From Heyndrickxia sporothermodurans (GTDB lineage: Bacteria; Bacillota; Bacilli; Bacillales; Bacillaceae_C): a stretch of 64,000 nt of DNA. The first letter of the stretch is position 1. Every line of letters begins with the position of its first letter. Below are positions 6,423 through 16,296 of the stretch, piece by piece. The stretch is taken from the NCBI GenBank assembly GCA_016756695.1, contig CP066701.1:186001-250000 (forward strand), written 5' to 3'. Made by a program: the position numbers and the translations under genes. The notes under the pieces were generated by a model. That model ran no database searches and was not told the DNA's origin. It was given only the letters and a program-made list of their open reading frames with translations.

Positions 6423-7622
6423 TTATTTTAAATCTATTTTTCTACTAACTGAGGTTTTATACGCTACTGACATCTTGAATGACTGTGCCCGGGAAATTAG
6501 CAAAGTTGCTACAATAGCTATTGTAACTCCTAGTGCACCTATCCAGGTAACTGAAGATAGTGATACTTTCTCAACAAAAATACCTCCAATTCCTGCACCA
6601 GCTGCCATTCCCAGTTGCATTACTGACTGATTTAAACCTAATAATATACCTGTTGACTCTGGTTCGATGGTAGCCAAGTTATATTGCTGTGTTGGTCCCG
6701 ATGACCAAGCAGCAAATGACCATAGTATTAATATAATTAGAACACTAATATAAGAATTTGTTACAAGAGATAATAATACTAACATAATGATATGTAACGA
6801 CATTCCACCTAGAAGTGTTTTTTGAACTCCCCAGCGATCTGTACTATATCCACCAAATTTCGAACCGATCAAACTTGCGACACCAAAGATTAACAATACA
6901 CCACTTAAAAGTTTTTCCTCTATTCCTGATACATTTAACAAGTAAGGTGAGAGGTAAGTATAGGCTATTGAATACCCGCCAAGCCAGAAAAAAGTGATTG
7001 CTAACCCAATTGTAACTTTTCTTTTTTTAAGGAGAGCTAACTGTTTAAATAGTGGTACCGACTTATCACCGTTAATAGGTGGAATAGATGCTCTAATTAT
7101 TATTATTGCAAGAATTCCTAGCAATGCTATTCCACCAAAAACAGCTTTCCAACCGAACGCACTAGAAATAATTCTTCCAAGAGGTACTCCTATGATTAAT
7201 GAAGCCGTAAAGCCCATAACCACTGTAGCAATTGAGCTACCTTGTTTACCTTCTGGTGCTATCTTTGCAGCAATAGCTAATGCTGTAACAACAACCATCC
7301 CTGCCCCAAGTGCCATAATTACTCGAGCTACGACAAATAGTCCGAAACCTGGTAGGATGAACGCTAAGATATTACCGATTACGAACAAACCTAACGAAAA
7401 AACCATTAATTTTCGTCTATCAATACTAGACGTTATTCCCATAAAAATAGGTGTAAATATTGCATATACAAGTGAAAATATTGTAATTAATTGACCTGCT
7501 GCAGCCAAAGTTATTCCAAGAGAATCCGCAATCGTATCTAAAATTCCCGAAATAATATATTCGGAAGTTCCTACTAAAAAACTAACGATAGCCAAAACAT
7601 AAATCTTTAATGTATTAGACAA
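6423..7622 (-). CDS. MFS transporter (DHA1-type efflux pump)
   Basis: 399 residues from a TTG at 7622, chosen because AAGGAGTG sits 8 bases upstream and the protein then starts SNTLKIYVLAIVSFLVGTSEYI, the usual DHA1 first helix. Longer in-frame extensions cross the operator palindrome. Twelve hydrophobic segments are visible, with the motif A loop SSIDRRKLM between helices 2 and 3 and a motif C-like region in helix 5 (TASLIIGVPLGRII). Family members export drugs, arabinose or purine nucleosides by proton antiport; the substrate is not known here. It lies downstream of an arsR-type gene with an operator between them. Confidence 0.88.
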   Translation of the reverse strand: MSNTLKIYVLAIVSFLVGTSEYIISGILDTIADSLGITLAAAGQLITIFSLVYAIFTPIFMGITSSIDRRKLMVFSLGLFVIGNILAFILPGFGLFVVARVIMALGAGMVVVTALAIAAKIAPEGKQGSSIATVVMGFTASLIIGVPLGRIISSAFGWKAVFGGIALLGILAIIIIRASIPPINGDKSVPLFKQLALLKKRKVTIGLAITFFWLGGYSIAYTYLSPYLLNVSGIEEKLLSGVLLIFGVASLIGSKFGGYSTDRWGVQKTLLGGMSLHIIMLVLLSLVTNSYISVLIILILWSFAAWSSGPTQQYNLATIEPESTGILLGLNQSVMQLGMAAGAGIGGIFVEKVSLSSVTWIGALGVTIAIVATLLISRAQSFKMSVAYKTSVSRKIDLK

Positions 7623-7660
7623 AATAATGTCACTCCTTATAATTTTATTTTCATATTGAT

Positions 7661-7680
7661 ATATCGAACATTTTCGATAT
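7661..7680. promoter_or_regulatory. Operator palindrome upstream of the MFS gene
   Basis: ATATCGAA-CATT-TTCGATAT, an 8+4+8 inverted repeat 39 bp upstream of the MFS start. A related but imperfect site (ATATCGAGAATTATCAAT) overlaps the promoter of the arsR-type gene at 8069-8086, so both are probably bound by that regulator. Confidence 0.7.
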
Positions 7681-7755
7681 GTTTGATTAAAAAAATATCG
7701 CCCAGTAATAGCGGAAATGAAACTGAATTCTCCTAAAGAATGCAGTTTCATTTAG

Positions 7756-8058
7756 TTATTTCTTTTGCTTCAAGAACTCAGCGATTCCATTGATGGCATC
7801 TTCATTTCTTTTGTAATAAGTAAATTTACCGATACGTTCGGCCTTTATAAGTCCAGCCTGTAAGAGCATCGAGAGATAATGTGATGCCGTCGATTGCGTC
7901 ATTTTCAATTTTTCTGTAATTTGACTAACGCAAACCCCGGTTTTGTTCATATCAATCCCTTCGTGGGGAGTAAAATGGAGATCCGGTTCCTTAAGCCATT
8001 CTAAAATTTGGAGCCTTGCTTCATTAGATAATGCTTTAAAAATATCAACTTGTTTCAT
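7756..8058 (-). CDS. ArsR-family winged-helix repressor
   Basis: 100 residues starting at ATG 8058. The helix-turn-helix is clear: KALSNEARLQILEWL, then VSQITEKLKMTQSTASHYLSML as turn and recognition helix, then a wing with KAERIGKFTYYKR. It carries the extra loop HEGIDMNKTGVCVSQI seen in YczG-like ArsR proteins, with a single Cys and no CxC metal site, so the ligand need not be a metal. Probably represses itself and the MFS pump. There is no ribosome binding site: the -10 box ends 7 bases before the ATG, indicating a leaderless message. A longer frame upstream to 8139 would overlap the promoter and is not favoured. Confidence 0.87.
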   Translation of the reverse strand: MKQVDIFKALSNEARLQILEWLKEPDLHFTPHEGIDMNKTGVCVSQITEKLKMTQSTASHYLSMLLQAGLIKAERIGKFTYYKRNEDAINGIAEFLKQKK

Positions 8059-8065
8059 ACAAATC

Positions 8066-8093
8066 ATTATATCGAGAATTATCAATACGTCAA
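8066..8093 (-). promoter_or_regulatory. Leaderless promoter of the arsR-type gene
   Basis: On the minus strand TTGACG (8093-8088), a 16-bp spacer and a perfect TATAAT (8071-8066). The start codon begins at 8058, where transcription should start. The operator-like ATATCGAG sequence overlaps the -10 box. Confidence 0.75.
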
Positions 8094-8254
8094 GTGCAAA
8101 TTTTCTAAAAGGACAAAACTTCTTTCTATATAAAAACACAAAACGTGTATTTTAATTGAAAAAACAACCATTACTTTGACTGATTCAACTAAGAAGAATC
8201 GAAGAAGATATGAAAAAAGATTGATTAAAAAATTCCTTTTTTCCAATGTATTTA

Positions 8255-8298
8255 AAAACCGTTATTTTGAAAAATAGATTGATCAAAATGACGGTTTT
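8255..8298. terminator. Hairpin, probable terminator
   Basis: AAAACCGTTATTTTGA (8255-8270) pairs with TCAAAATGACGGTTTT (8283-8298), one G-U pair, 12-nt loop. It lies just past the 3' end (8396) of the interrupted minus-strand VOC gene. Confidence 0.65.
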
Positions 8299-8527
8299 CG
8301 GTTTGATTATACAATTTTTTATAATTAAGTTTAAACATATTTTATTAAACTAAGGCCCACGTTACTTTAAGTACATTTCTTTACAAATTCAAAGCTTATT
8401 CATTGATGATTCTAACACCATTAGGATCCACAATTGGTGAAGAAATCAGATTATTAATTATAGCTTGTTTAATTGTTACGTAAGCGTAAAATAATCCCCA
8501 CCTGTCAACCAGATGGGGATCGAGTTA

Positions 8528-10145
8528 TTATTTAGGTAAGTTTTTAAAATCTATGCAAACGATTGGAAGTGTTGTTGACCAAGGCAGTACTTTATCCAGG
8601 GCATTTTTATCTGTCAGATCAATGTTAGGTAACTTCTCAAATAAATAGCGAAGGTAATAATATGGGTTTAGGCCATTTTCCTTTGCTGTTTCCACAATGC
8701 TATAAATGATTGCGCTAGCCCTTGCACCTTTCGGTGTATTTGAAAAAAGGAAGTTTTTTCTCCCAATAACAAAGGGCTTTATTGAGCGCTCGCTTCTATT
8801 ATTATCAATTTCTAATCGTCCATCCTCTAGGAATGCCACTAATTTCTTCCATTGATTGAGACAGTAGGTAATCGCCTGACCTAAAGCGCTTTTTGGTAAC
8901 ACTTTTTGCTTCTGTATTTTTAGCCATGACAAAAAAGCATCCAAGACTGGCTTGCGTTCTAATCGTTTTTCGTATCGTTCCATAGAGGATAACTCCTTTA
9001 GGTCGCGCTCAATGCGATATAGTTGGTTACAGTATTGAGACCTTCCATTGTCGCTACTCCTGATGTCAGACGCTTTGAAGAAGGCAATACTTTTAAAGCC
9101 TCATCAAATTTACGTCGAGCATGAGCCATGCAACCGACCAGTTTTACATTAGGTACCTTATGGTACCCGGCGTATCCATCAACCTGTAAATATCCTTTAA
9201 ACCCTGACAGGAATTTCTCGGCATTTTTGCCTGACCTAGTTTCCTGATAATCGTAAAGGATGATTGAAGGTCCTTCTTTTCCAGTACGGTAGAGCCAGAG
9301 ATATGATTTTGAGGTGGCTGGTACTGACCGGGTTCGTGAAGTACCTGCAGGGTCGATTCGTCCGCATGTAAAATATCCTTTTCCAAAAGAAGTTGATGCA
9401 TGCGATCATAAAGTGGGCTCAACCACCGGTTACCCCGTGAATCATCCAATTGGCAAGGGTTTGGCGTGATAACGGTACCCCAATCTGGAAAATTGCTTTT
9501 CTTGCCGGTATAATGGCGCCCATCCACATATTTTTGATTCATAATATGTGCCATTAAAGAAGGAGATGCTAAACTACCTGAATGAACCGGTTTAGGCATT
9601 GGTGCTGTTACAACCGGAGTTTCAATTTCTTCACGTTCACAATGGCGGCAAGAGTAAATGGACTGAACATGTTTAACAACTTTCAATTCCGCAGGAATGT
9701 ATTTTAGTTCCTGGCGTACTTGCGTACTCATTTCATGCAGATTTCCACCGCAACACGAACAAACCTGCTCTTCAGGGGATAAACGATATTCAATCGTCTC
9801 CACAGGCAAGTTTTCTAACATCAGTTCACGTTGTACCGCGAACTTTGCGGCGCCGTTGATAAGTAATAGATTCCAAAGTAGGTTCCGGCAAATCTGGATT
9901 AGCTTCATTTTCTACTTCATTAAAAAGTTCCAATTGATCGGGGTTGGTTTTTTCACTGGAAAAGCCGAATCTATTTTTCTGCAGAAGGCGAAGCTGTTCT
10001 TCAGTCCATTTTAATTTGGTATCTAACGCGCTCTGCTTTTTAGCTTCGCCTCTAATTCCGCATTTTGTTTCTCCAGCATTTCCAAGCGTTGCAGGAGTTC
10101 TTCAATTGTAGGGGTTGGGGTAGTTGAATTCGCTGTCTTTTTCAT
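8528..10145 (-). pseudogene. tnpC: IS66 transposase TnpC, frameshifted (copy 1)
   Basis: Corresponds to the intact 540-residue TnpC at 21516-23138. Relative to that copy it carries several small indels or substitutions: an A run near 10040, GGCC sites near 10021, 9836, 9433 and 9331, and GCWGC sites near 9511, 9053 and 8955. The frame is broken into at least three pieces. The zinc-finger-like CSCCGG...CRHCE region and the C-terminal DDE domain can both be read. Whether the breaks are real is doubtful, because they fall at the same sequence motifs in every copy. Confidence 0.85.
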
Positions 10146-10191
10146 AAATATATTATACGATAAAATAGGTAAATTCCTGATTTTTCATTAT

Positions 10192-10548
10192 TTAAATTAC
10201 TGTTCTTGCTGTTACAACAGGGTGTGCCTGTTTTTGTTCCAATGATAATCCATCTAATAACCACCTTAATTGGCGTGGACTTATTTTCAGAGGACCCGAA
10301 TTATTATCTGATGACCAATGAAAATTTCCTCTCTCCAGCCGGCGATAATAAAGCCAAAAACCGTTATGATCCCATTGAAGAATTTTCAACTTGTCTCGCT
10401 GCCGGTTACAAAAAACAAATAAACTCGAAGAAAAAAGATCTAACTCGAATTCTTCTTTTACAAGAGCAGCCAATCCATCGATAGATTTCCGTAAATCTGT
10501 GACACCTTGTGCGAGGTAGACACGATCAACCGTAACTTCTTTTAGCAT
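10192..10548 (-). CDS. tnpB: IS66 accessory protein TnpB (copy 1)
   Basis: 118 residues, intact. Typical IS66 Orf2: VDRVYLAQGVTDLRKSIDGL at the start, then VFCNRQRDKLKILQWDHNGFWLYYRRLE and [12 protein letters not shown] near the end. Essential for IS66 transposition, with unknown biochemical role. Overlaps the tnpA stop by 7 bases. Confidence 0.93.
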   Translation of the reverse strand: MLKEVTVDRVYLAQGVTDLRKSIDGLAALVKEEFELDLFSSSLFVFCNRQRDKLKILQWDHNGFWLYYRRLERGNFHWSSDNNSGPLKISPRQLRWLLDGLSLEQKQAHPVVTARTVI

Positions 10549-10865
10549 ACTGATTTCAATGCCTTAACTACTTCCGCCAGTAGTGTTGGATTAAAGCCAG
10601 GTTTAACCACGATGGATGCTGAACCAACATTTATATGTAATGTTTCATTCTGTTGCTCAGATTCTTCTAATGTAACCGGAATCCACTTGCTGTTAGAATC
10701 TTGGGTTGAATAGAAATTATCGGCTTTATAAAGCCAATACTTTAACTGATGAATACTTATTTCATTGATTTCACACCATTTGGATTGGGTGAGGCCACTC
10801 GCTTTGAAAAGAGCGATCCTACGCTCCCATTCCTTACGCAATTCTGGATTATTTCTTTGGGACAT
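10542..10865 (-). CDS. tnpA: IS66 accessory protein TnpA (copy 1)
   Basis: 107 residues. Helix-turn-helix-like region GLTQSKWCEINEISIHQLKYWL, with the N-terminal RKEWERRI helix usual for IS66 Orf1. Strong AGGAGG site. First gene of the tnpABC set. Confidence 0.92.
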   Translation of the reverse strand: MSQRNNPELRKEWERRIALFKASGLTQSKWCEINEISIHQLKYWLYKADNFYSTQDSNSKWIPVTLEESEQQNETLHINVGSASIVVKPGFNPTLLAEVVKALKSVC

Positions 10866-11613
10866 AAAAAAACCTCCTCAAACTTTGATTTGAAGAGATT
10901 ATCTCACAGGTACTATATATGTTAATAGGTGTATTCTATTTGACTCTTACATTGTTACTACATCTCCAATTTCCGAATACACTCTATTTTTAGATGTACC
11001 AAATAAAGTTAAAAGGTCGCTTTCTAATCCTGCTTTTTTGGTTTCCAACTTTAATTCTTGTAAATTTATCTTACTATTTAGGGAATCTACTACGTCCGTA
11101 TTGGTCTGAAGCTCTATTCTAAAATGATATGGTGTTGATATGAAGGTTCTGCGTTCTCTTTTATCAACTTTCCAACTGAGTTTAACGGCATTTTCACATA
11201 TTTTCTCTCGTTCTTTATCAGATACTAAAAAGCCAATATGGTCGAACATAATTCTTTTACCATATCCAAAGGTAATATTTATAGTTCCTTTTCTTGCCTC
11301 AATAATACGAAATAGGATATTTTTCTCCCGAAAATCCTCCCATTTTAAGGGAGGGTTAAACTCTTGAAATTCTCCCTGGTATCTACCTATACGTTGAGAT
11401 ATACGAAAACCATTATCTTCATAAAATTTTTCCGTTTCTTCAACATATGGAGTCCAAAAATGATAATGAAATAACATAAAATCCCCCTCTTTATGTAATT
11501 TACCATTCACAAAACCCAGTTATTAACAGTATAAATATTTAGTAATCTTTGTTCAACTAACCTGCTCATTAGTAAAAAGGTTGCTATTTATATTTGCACA
11601 GCCTCTTAGAAAT

Positions 11614-11826
11614 ACTTTTTGATGGTCCCATCAACATGAAAGTTTTGTGGATTTGTCGCAAGCTTTGAACGATCCAACTTTCTTTGAGTTAGCGTAATTT
11701 CACGGGATATTTCTTTTACTTTTCTCGGCTAAATTTACAATGAAACTTTTGTTAAAACTGAAACAGCGACGGTGGAGATACCAATATCTAAACCTACTTT
11801 TCCTTTACCAAGTTTTCTGTTTTTTG
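11614..11826 (-). pseudogene. IS200/IS605-type TnpB fragment
   Basis: An internal piece of a TnpB (RNA-guided nuclease, OrfB) gene. It reads KLGKGKVGLDIGISTVAVS, the RuvC-I motif with its catalytic Asp, then, after stops, RKLDRSKLATNP and NFHVDGTIKK, which are standard TnpB landmarks. N-terminal and C-terminal domains are missing. A hairpin at 11844-11863 (CCCACCCC-TAAA-GGAGTGGG) abuts it and resembles the end hairpins of these elements. The rest of 11478-12118 shows nothing recognisable. Confidence 0.75.
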
Positions 11827-12118
11827 ATGGTGGATAACCTCATCCCACCCCTAAAGGAGTGGGCTTTCTCGTTCGGGAAATTCTGTAAACCAAAATAACC
11901 TCACTTTCATTCTAACTACCGAAAGTTAAATGAAAGTGGGGTCATATTTAAGTTCTGTTTAATTTTTTTGGAACTTGGTCAGTAATTAACATTGCAAAAG
12001 AAATTTACATCATATTGGTTTTAGAAAATGCTGAATTTAAAGCGGCCGGATAATTTACTCAAAGGTAGCTTATATGCTGTATTTGTACCATAATCATCTA
12101 AATATTGGATATGTTACT

Positions 12119-12277
12119 TTAACTATTGCTCGTGGGATCATTTTTAACAACTTTTTTTGTACCTTTACTTATATATGGTTTTGCACTCTTTTTTTTGTTT
12201 GTACTAGCTTGCCAACGATTCCACCCCTTCTTGTCTGTTCCTCTCCCTGTACCGCCTTTTCCTTTAGCTTTACTCAT
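12119..12277 (-). CDS. DUF3934-like small basic protein
   Basis: 52 residues: MSKAKGKGGTGRGTDKKG, then WNRWQAS and a Lys-rich tail. It matches the small, highly basic DUF3934 family of Bacillus. Ribosome binding site GGAGTGA 5 bases before the ATG. No function is known; the charge suggests nucleic acid binding. Free-standing gene with no obvious partner. Confidence 0.75.
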   Translation of the reverse strand: MSKAKGKGGTGRGTDKKGWNRWQASTNKKKSAKPYISKGTKKVVKNDPTSNS

Positions 12278-12556
12278 AAAATCACTCCATTATTATTCTA
12301 AGTTGATTTACCTATCGAGTTCGTTTTTAGTCATTTACTCGGTTATTAATCAAAGCACTTGCAATAAACTTTATCCTTTCACACTTACCATACTAATATG
12401 AACAAAAATTAACCAAAAGTCTATTTGATTTATTGAAATGGTTAGAGGTATAAAGTTTTTCTAGTCGATAGTTGCTGGAGTTAGACGTGGACTTAACGCC
12501 GTAGAAAGGTAAGCGTAAAATAATCCCCACCTGTCAACCAGATGGGGATCGAGTTA

Positions 12557-14176
12557 TTATTTAGGTAAGTTTTTAAAATCTATGCAAACGATTGGAAGTG
12601 TTGTTGACCAAGGCAGTACTTTATCCAGGGCATTTTTATCTGTCAGATCAATGTTAGGTAACTTCTCAAATAAATAGCGAAGGTAATAATATGGGTTTAG
12701 GCCATTTTCCTTTGCTGTTTCCACAATGCTATAAATGATTGCGCTAGCCCTTGCACCTTTCGGTGTATTTGAAAAAAGGAAGTTTTTTCTCCCAATAACA
12801 AAGGGCTTTATTGAGCGCTCGCTTCTATTATTATCAATTTCTAATCGTCCATCCTCTAGGAATGCCACTAATTTCTTCCATTGATTGAGACAGTAGGTAA
12901 TCGCCTGACCTAAAGCGCTTTTTGGTAACACTTTTGCTTCTGTATTTTTAGCCATGACAAAAAAGCATCCAAGACTGGCTTGTCGCGTTCTAATCGTTTT
13001 CGTATCGTTCCATAGAGGATAACTCCTTTAGGTCGCGCTCAATGCGATATAGTTGGTTACAGTATTGAGACCTTCCATTGTCGCTACTCCTGATGTCAGA
13101 CGCTTTGAAGAAGGCAATACTTTTAAAGCCTCATCAAATTTACGTCGAGCATGAGCCATGCAACCGACCAGTTTTACATTAGGTACCTTATGGTACCCGG
13201 CGTATCCATCAACCTGTAAATATCCTTTAAACCCTGACAGGAATTTCTCGGCATTTTTGCCTGACCTAGTTTCCTGATAATCGTAAAGGATGATTGAAGG
13301 TCCTTCTTTTCCAGTACGGTAGAGCCAGAGATATGATTTTGAGGTGGCTGGTGACCGGGTTCGTGAAGTACCTGCAGGGTCGATTCGTCCGCATGTAAAA
13401 TATCCTTTTCCAAAAGAAGTTGATGCATGCGATCATAAAGTGGGCTCAACCACCGGTTTGCCGTACCGTGAATCATCCAATTGGCAAGGGTTTGGCGTGA
13501 TAACGGTACCCCAATCTGGAAAATTGCTTTTCTTGCCGGTATAATGGCGCCCATCCACATATTTTTGATTCATAATATGTGCCATTAAAGAAGGAGATGC
13601 TAAACTACCTGAATGAACCGGTTTAGGCATTGGTGCTGTTACAACCGGAGTTTCAATTTCTTCACGTTCACAATGGCGGCAAGAGTAAATGGACTGAACA
13701 TGTTTAACAACTTTCAATTCCGCAGGAATGTATTTTAGTTCCTGGCGTACTTGCGTACTCATTTCATGCAGATTTCCACCGCAACACGAACAAACCTGCT
13801 CTTCAGGGGATAAACGATATTCAATCGTCTCCACAGGCAAGTTTTCTAACATCAGTTCACGTTAGTACGCGAACTTTGCGGCGCCGTTGATAAGTAATAG
13901 ATTCCAAAGTAGGTTCCGGCAAATCTGGATTAGCTTCATTTTCTACTTCATTAAAAAGTTCCAATTGATCGGGGTTGGTTTTTTCACTGGAAAAGCCGAA
14001 TCTATTTTTCTGCAGAAGGCGAAGCTGTTCTTCAGTCCATTTTAATTTGGTATCTAACGCGCTCTGCTTTTTAGCTTCGCCTCTAATTCCGCATTTTGTT
14101 TCTCCAGCATTTCCAAGCGTTGCAGGAGTTCTTCAATTGTAGGGGTTGGGGTAGTTGAATTCGCTGTCTTTTTCAT
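12557..14176 (-). pseudogene. tnpC: IS66 transposase TnpC, frameshifted (copy 2)
   Basis: The same gene as in copy 1, with its own set of small indels: T runs near 12931 and 12999, GGCC sites near 13352, 13458 and 13863, and GCWGC sites near 13549, 13081 and 12982. Readable as several overlapping pieces. No large deletion. Confidence 0.85.
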
Positions 14177-14222
14177 AAATATATTATACGATAAAATAGG
14201 TAAATTCCTGATTTTTCATTAT

Positions 14223-14576
14223 TTAAATTACTGTTCTTGCTGTTACAACAGGGTGTGCCTGTTTTTGTTCCAATGATAATCCATCTAATAACCACCTTAA
14301 TTGGCGTGGACTTATTTTCAGAGGACCCGAATTATTATCTGATACCAATGAAAATTTCCTCTCTCCAGCCGGCGATAATAAAGCCAAAAACCGTTATGAT
14401 CCCATTGAAGAATTTTCAACTTGTCTCGCGCCGGTTACAAAAAACAAATAAACTCGAAGAAAAAGATCTAACTCGAATTCTTCTTTTACAAGAGCGACCA
14501 ATCCATCGATAGATTTCCGTAAATCTGTGACACCTTGTGCGAGGTAGACACGATCAACCGTAACTTCTTTTAGCAT
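14223..14576 (-). pseudogene. tnpB: IS66 TnpB, frameshifted (copy 2)
   Basis: Starts normally (MLKEVTVDRVYLAQ), then shifts frame at an A-run near 14460 and at the GCAGC site near 14428 (read as GCGC). The second GCAGC site is read as GCGAC, changing an Ala to Val, and the GGCC site near 14343 is read as GGTA. Same alterations as in copy 4. Confidence 0.85.
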
Positions 14577-14893
14577 ACTGATTTCAATGCCTTAACTACT
14601 TCCGCCAGTAGTGTTGGATTAAAGCCAGGTTTAACCACGATGGATGCTGAACCAACATTTATATGTAATGTTTCATTCTGTTGCTCAGATTCTTCTAATG
14701 TAACCGGAATCCACTTGCTGTTAGAATCTTGGGTTGAATAGAAATTATCGGCTTTATAAAGCCAATACTTTAACTGATGAATACTTATTTCATTGATTTC
14801 ACACCATTTGGATTGGGTGAGGCCACTCGCTCTGAAAAGAGCGATCCTACGCTCCCATTCCTTACGCAATTCTGGATTATTTCTTTGGGACAT
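14570..14893 (-). CDS. tnpA: IS66 accessory protein TnpA (copy 2)
   Basis: 107 residues, identical to the copy 1 protein except for one residue (RASG instead of KASG), a change shared with copy 3. Confidence 0.92.
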   Translation of the reverse strand: MSQRNNPELRKEWERRIALFRASGLTQSKWCEINEISIHQLKYWLYKADNFYSTQDSNSKWIPVTLEESEQQNETLHINVGSASIVVKPGFNPTLLAEVVKALKSVC

Positions 14894-15103
14894 AAAAAAA
14901 CCTCCTCAAACTTTGATTTGAAGAGATTATCTCACAGGTACTATATATGTTAATAGGTGTATTCTATTTGACTCTTACGTAGAAAGGTTATTTACATAAT
15001 TAAACTTTGAAGCTTACCAGATAAAAAATCTAGGATTGTCGAATTGAGTCGTTTTATGTATTATGGTACCAGTAGTTATTTTTCACGCTTTGGGGGAGAA
15101 ACA

Positions 15104-15472
15104 ATGGGAAAGCTATATTGCTTTGAATTGGATGAAGAGAAAGGCATTTTCTTTGTAAAAGTAGGCGGCTTTTTCAAAGAAGAAGATGCAAAAATATATT
15201 TAAGCGAGTTTCAAACCATCGTAAATACTATTAATCCTTCAAGGTATAAATTAATTATAGATGGACGCGGACAAGAAGAAGTGGCTAGCCAGGTGGTGGA
15301 TGATATCACATTCGTTTTAAAATTATATTCGATGGCTAATTTTAAAAAGATAATAATTATTAATCCTTCCTCTTCTACTTCAAGAATGCAAGTTGAAAAT
15401 TGTGTAAGGAACATTATCTTTCCTGGAATATTTGTGGATTCCATTGAAGAAGCTTACAGCTCTGCCGGGTAA
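15104..15472 (+). CDS. Hypothetical protein, STAS-like size and layout
   Basis: 122 residues from the ATG at 15104, which has a GGGGGAG site 6 bases ahead; the frame is open further upstream but without such a site. It alternates beta strands and amphipathic helices (FFVKVGGFFKEEDAKIYLSEF, YKLIIDGRGQEEV, FKKIIIINPSSS), a pattern like STAS or SpoIIAA-type domains. I cannot confirm the family. Stands alone after IS66 copy 2. The 250 bases after it hold nothing I can identify with confidence. Confidence 0.5.
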   Translation: MGKLYCFELDEEKGIFFVKVGGFFKEEDAKIYLSEFQTIVNTINPSRYKLIIDGRGQEEVASQVVDDITFVLKLYSMANFKKIIIINPSSSTSRMQVENCVRNIIFPGIFVDSIEEAYSSAG

Positions 15473-15726
15473 CGGACATGAGGTTTGTAATTTAATAGGC
15501 AACTTTGTTTTCATTAACAAGTATTTCGGGGTCATTAAGACTCCTTTTTCCTGTCATTAAATTTTTAGATTGTTATTTTCTCCTCTCAGTTGATAACCAA
15601 TATGGTGACAACGATTATAGAGCCTTTCGATTTTGGCATTAACAGTAATTTTTTATTCTTACAACCAGTAGGATCGACACAAATGGCTCTCTATCTTACG
15701 CTGTATCATCGGAATAAATGATACGA

Positions 15727-16296
15727 TTAATGACCATTCCAATGATAAATTATTTGCACAACACCAGAAGAGAATGTTTTTGTACGAACCATTTTTAAAT
15801 TTAGCCTCTGTTTAATATCAACAAACAGCGGTTTACCCTCACCCAAAACAACAGGGTGTATGGATAATCTAAATACATCCACCAGTCCTAAATTTATAAA
15901 AGTTGTAATGAGACTTGCTCCGCCATACAGCCAGATGTCTTTACCAGACCTTTCTTTCAATTTATTTACTTCTTCAACAATGTTATCGTTGATAAATATT
16001 GCTTGATTATCAGTCATTTTTTGTGTTCTAGAAAACACATATTTCTCTTTACTATGAACCAATTTCCAAATTTCCTTTTCAGTATCGGAGTCATTATTTT
16101 TTGGAGTAAATTGGCCCCATAAATCGTAGCTTTTTCTACCATAGAAAATAGTATCTATTTGATCCAAGAAATCAGTGAACCCCATATCAGAGTCCATAAT
16201 GCACCAATCGACTTCCCCATTTTTTCCTTCAATAAAACCATCTAAAGTAACAGCCAAATCTAAAATGACTCTTCTCTTATTAACGTAATTTGACAT
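15727..16296 (-). CDS. RibD C-terminal-domain (dihydrofolate reductase-like) protein
   Basis: 189 residues from ATG 16296 with GGGAGGAAG upstream; an upstream in-frame extension has no ribosome binding site. Starts RRVILDLAVTLDGFIEGKNGEVDW, then FYGRKSYDLWG, KDIWLYGGASLITTFI and HPVVLGEGKPLF, the standard landmarks of the RibD_C/DHFR-like reductases (YwjB, YyaP type). It would bind NADPH; the substrate of these stand-alone proteins is unknown. Confidence 0.85.
   Translation of the reverse strand: MSNYVNKRRVILDLAVTLDGFIEGKNGEVDWCIMDSDMGFTDFLDQIDTIFYGRKSYDLWGQFTPKNNDSDTEKEIWKLVHSKEKYVFSRTQKMTDNQAIFINDNIVEEVNKLKERSGKDIWLYGGASLITTFINLGLVDVFRLSIHPVVLGEGKPLFVDIKQRLNLKMVRTKTFSSGVVQIIYHWNGH

Larger units (their letters stand above)
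8480..10950 (-). mobile_element. IS66-family insertion sequence, copy 1
   Basis: 2471 bp. Ends are GTAAGCGTAAAATA (left) and, on the other strand, GTAAGAGTCAAATAG (right). Flanked by the perfect 8-bp duplication ATTGTTAC (8472-8479 and 10951-10958), the size expected for IS66. It carries tnpA, tnpB and tnpC on the minus strand. Three near-identical copies lie at 12509-14978, 20423-25380 and 21468-23941. Confidence 0.95.
8396..11477 (-). pseudogene. VOC-fold (glyoxalase-like) gene interrupted by IS66 copy 1
   Basis: The gene starts at ATG 11477 (AGAGGGGG site upstream) with MLFHYHFWTPYVEETEKFYE and runs to 10959; the IS supplies a stop at its very end (10947-10949). Beyond the IS, 8479-8396 continues in frame as VTIKQAIINNLISSPIVDPNG and stops after RIINE. 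Removing the IS and one copy of the 8-bp duplication ATTGTTAC restores one frame of about 198 codons ending in the D-P-(D/N)-G pattern usual for vicinal-oxygen-chelate proteins. The truncated protein lacks only about 28 C-terminal residues. Substrate unknown. Confidence 0.85.
12509..14978 (-). mobile_element. IS66-family insertion sequence, copy 2
   Basis: 2470 bp with the same ends as copy 1, flanked by the perfect 8-bp duplication GTAGAAAG (12501-12508 and 14979-14986). It lies between genes; no interrupted frame is visible at the target. Nearly identical to copy 1, including most of its small differences from copy 4 in tnpC. Confidence 0.95.

Noticed and set aside
6994-7494. Long plus-strand open frame opposite the MFS gene
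   Set aside because: An antisense shadow of a clear 12-helix transporter; no ribosome site.
12074-12401. Plus-strand hydrophobic open frames
   Set aside because: They overlap the DUF3934-like gene on the other strand and reflect its Lys-rich codons read in antisense.
15600-15720. Possible transposase relic
   Set aside because: A short minus-strand stretch reads VNAKIERLYNRCHHIGYQL but stops surround it and no neighbouring similarity could be found by eye.
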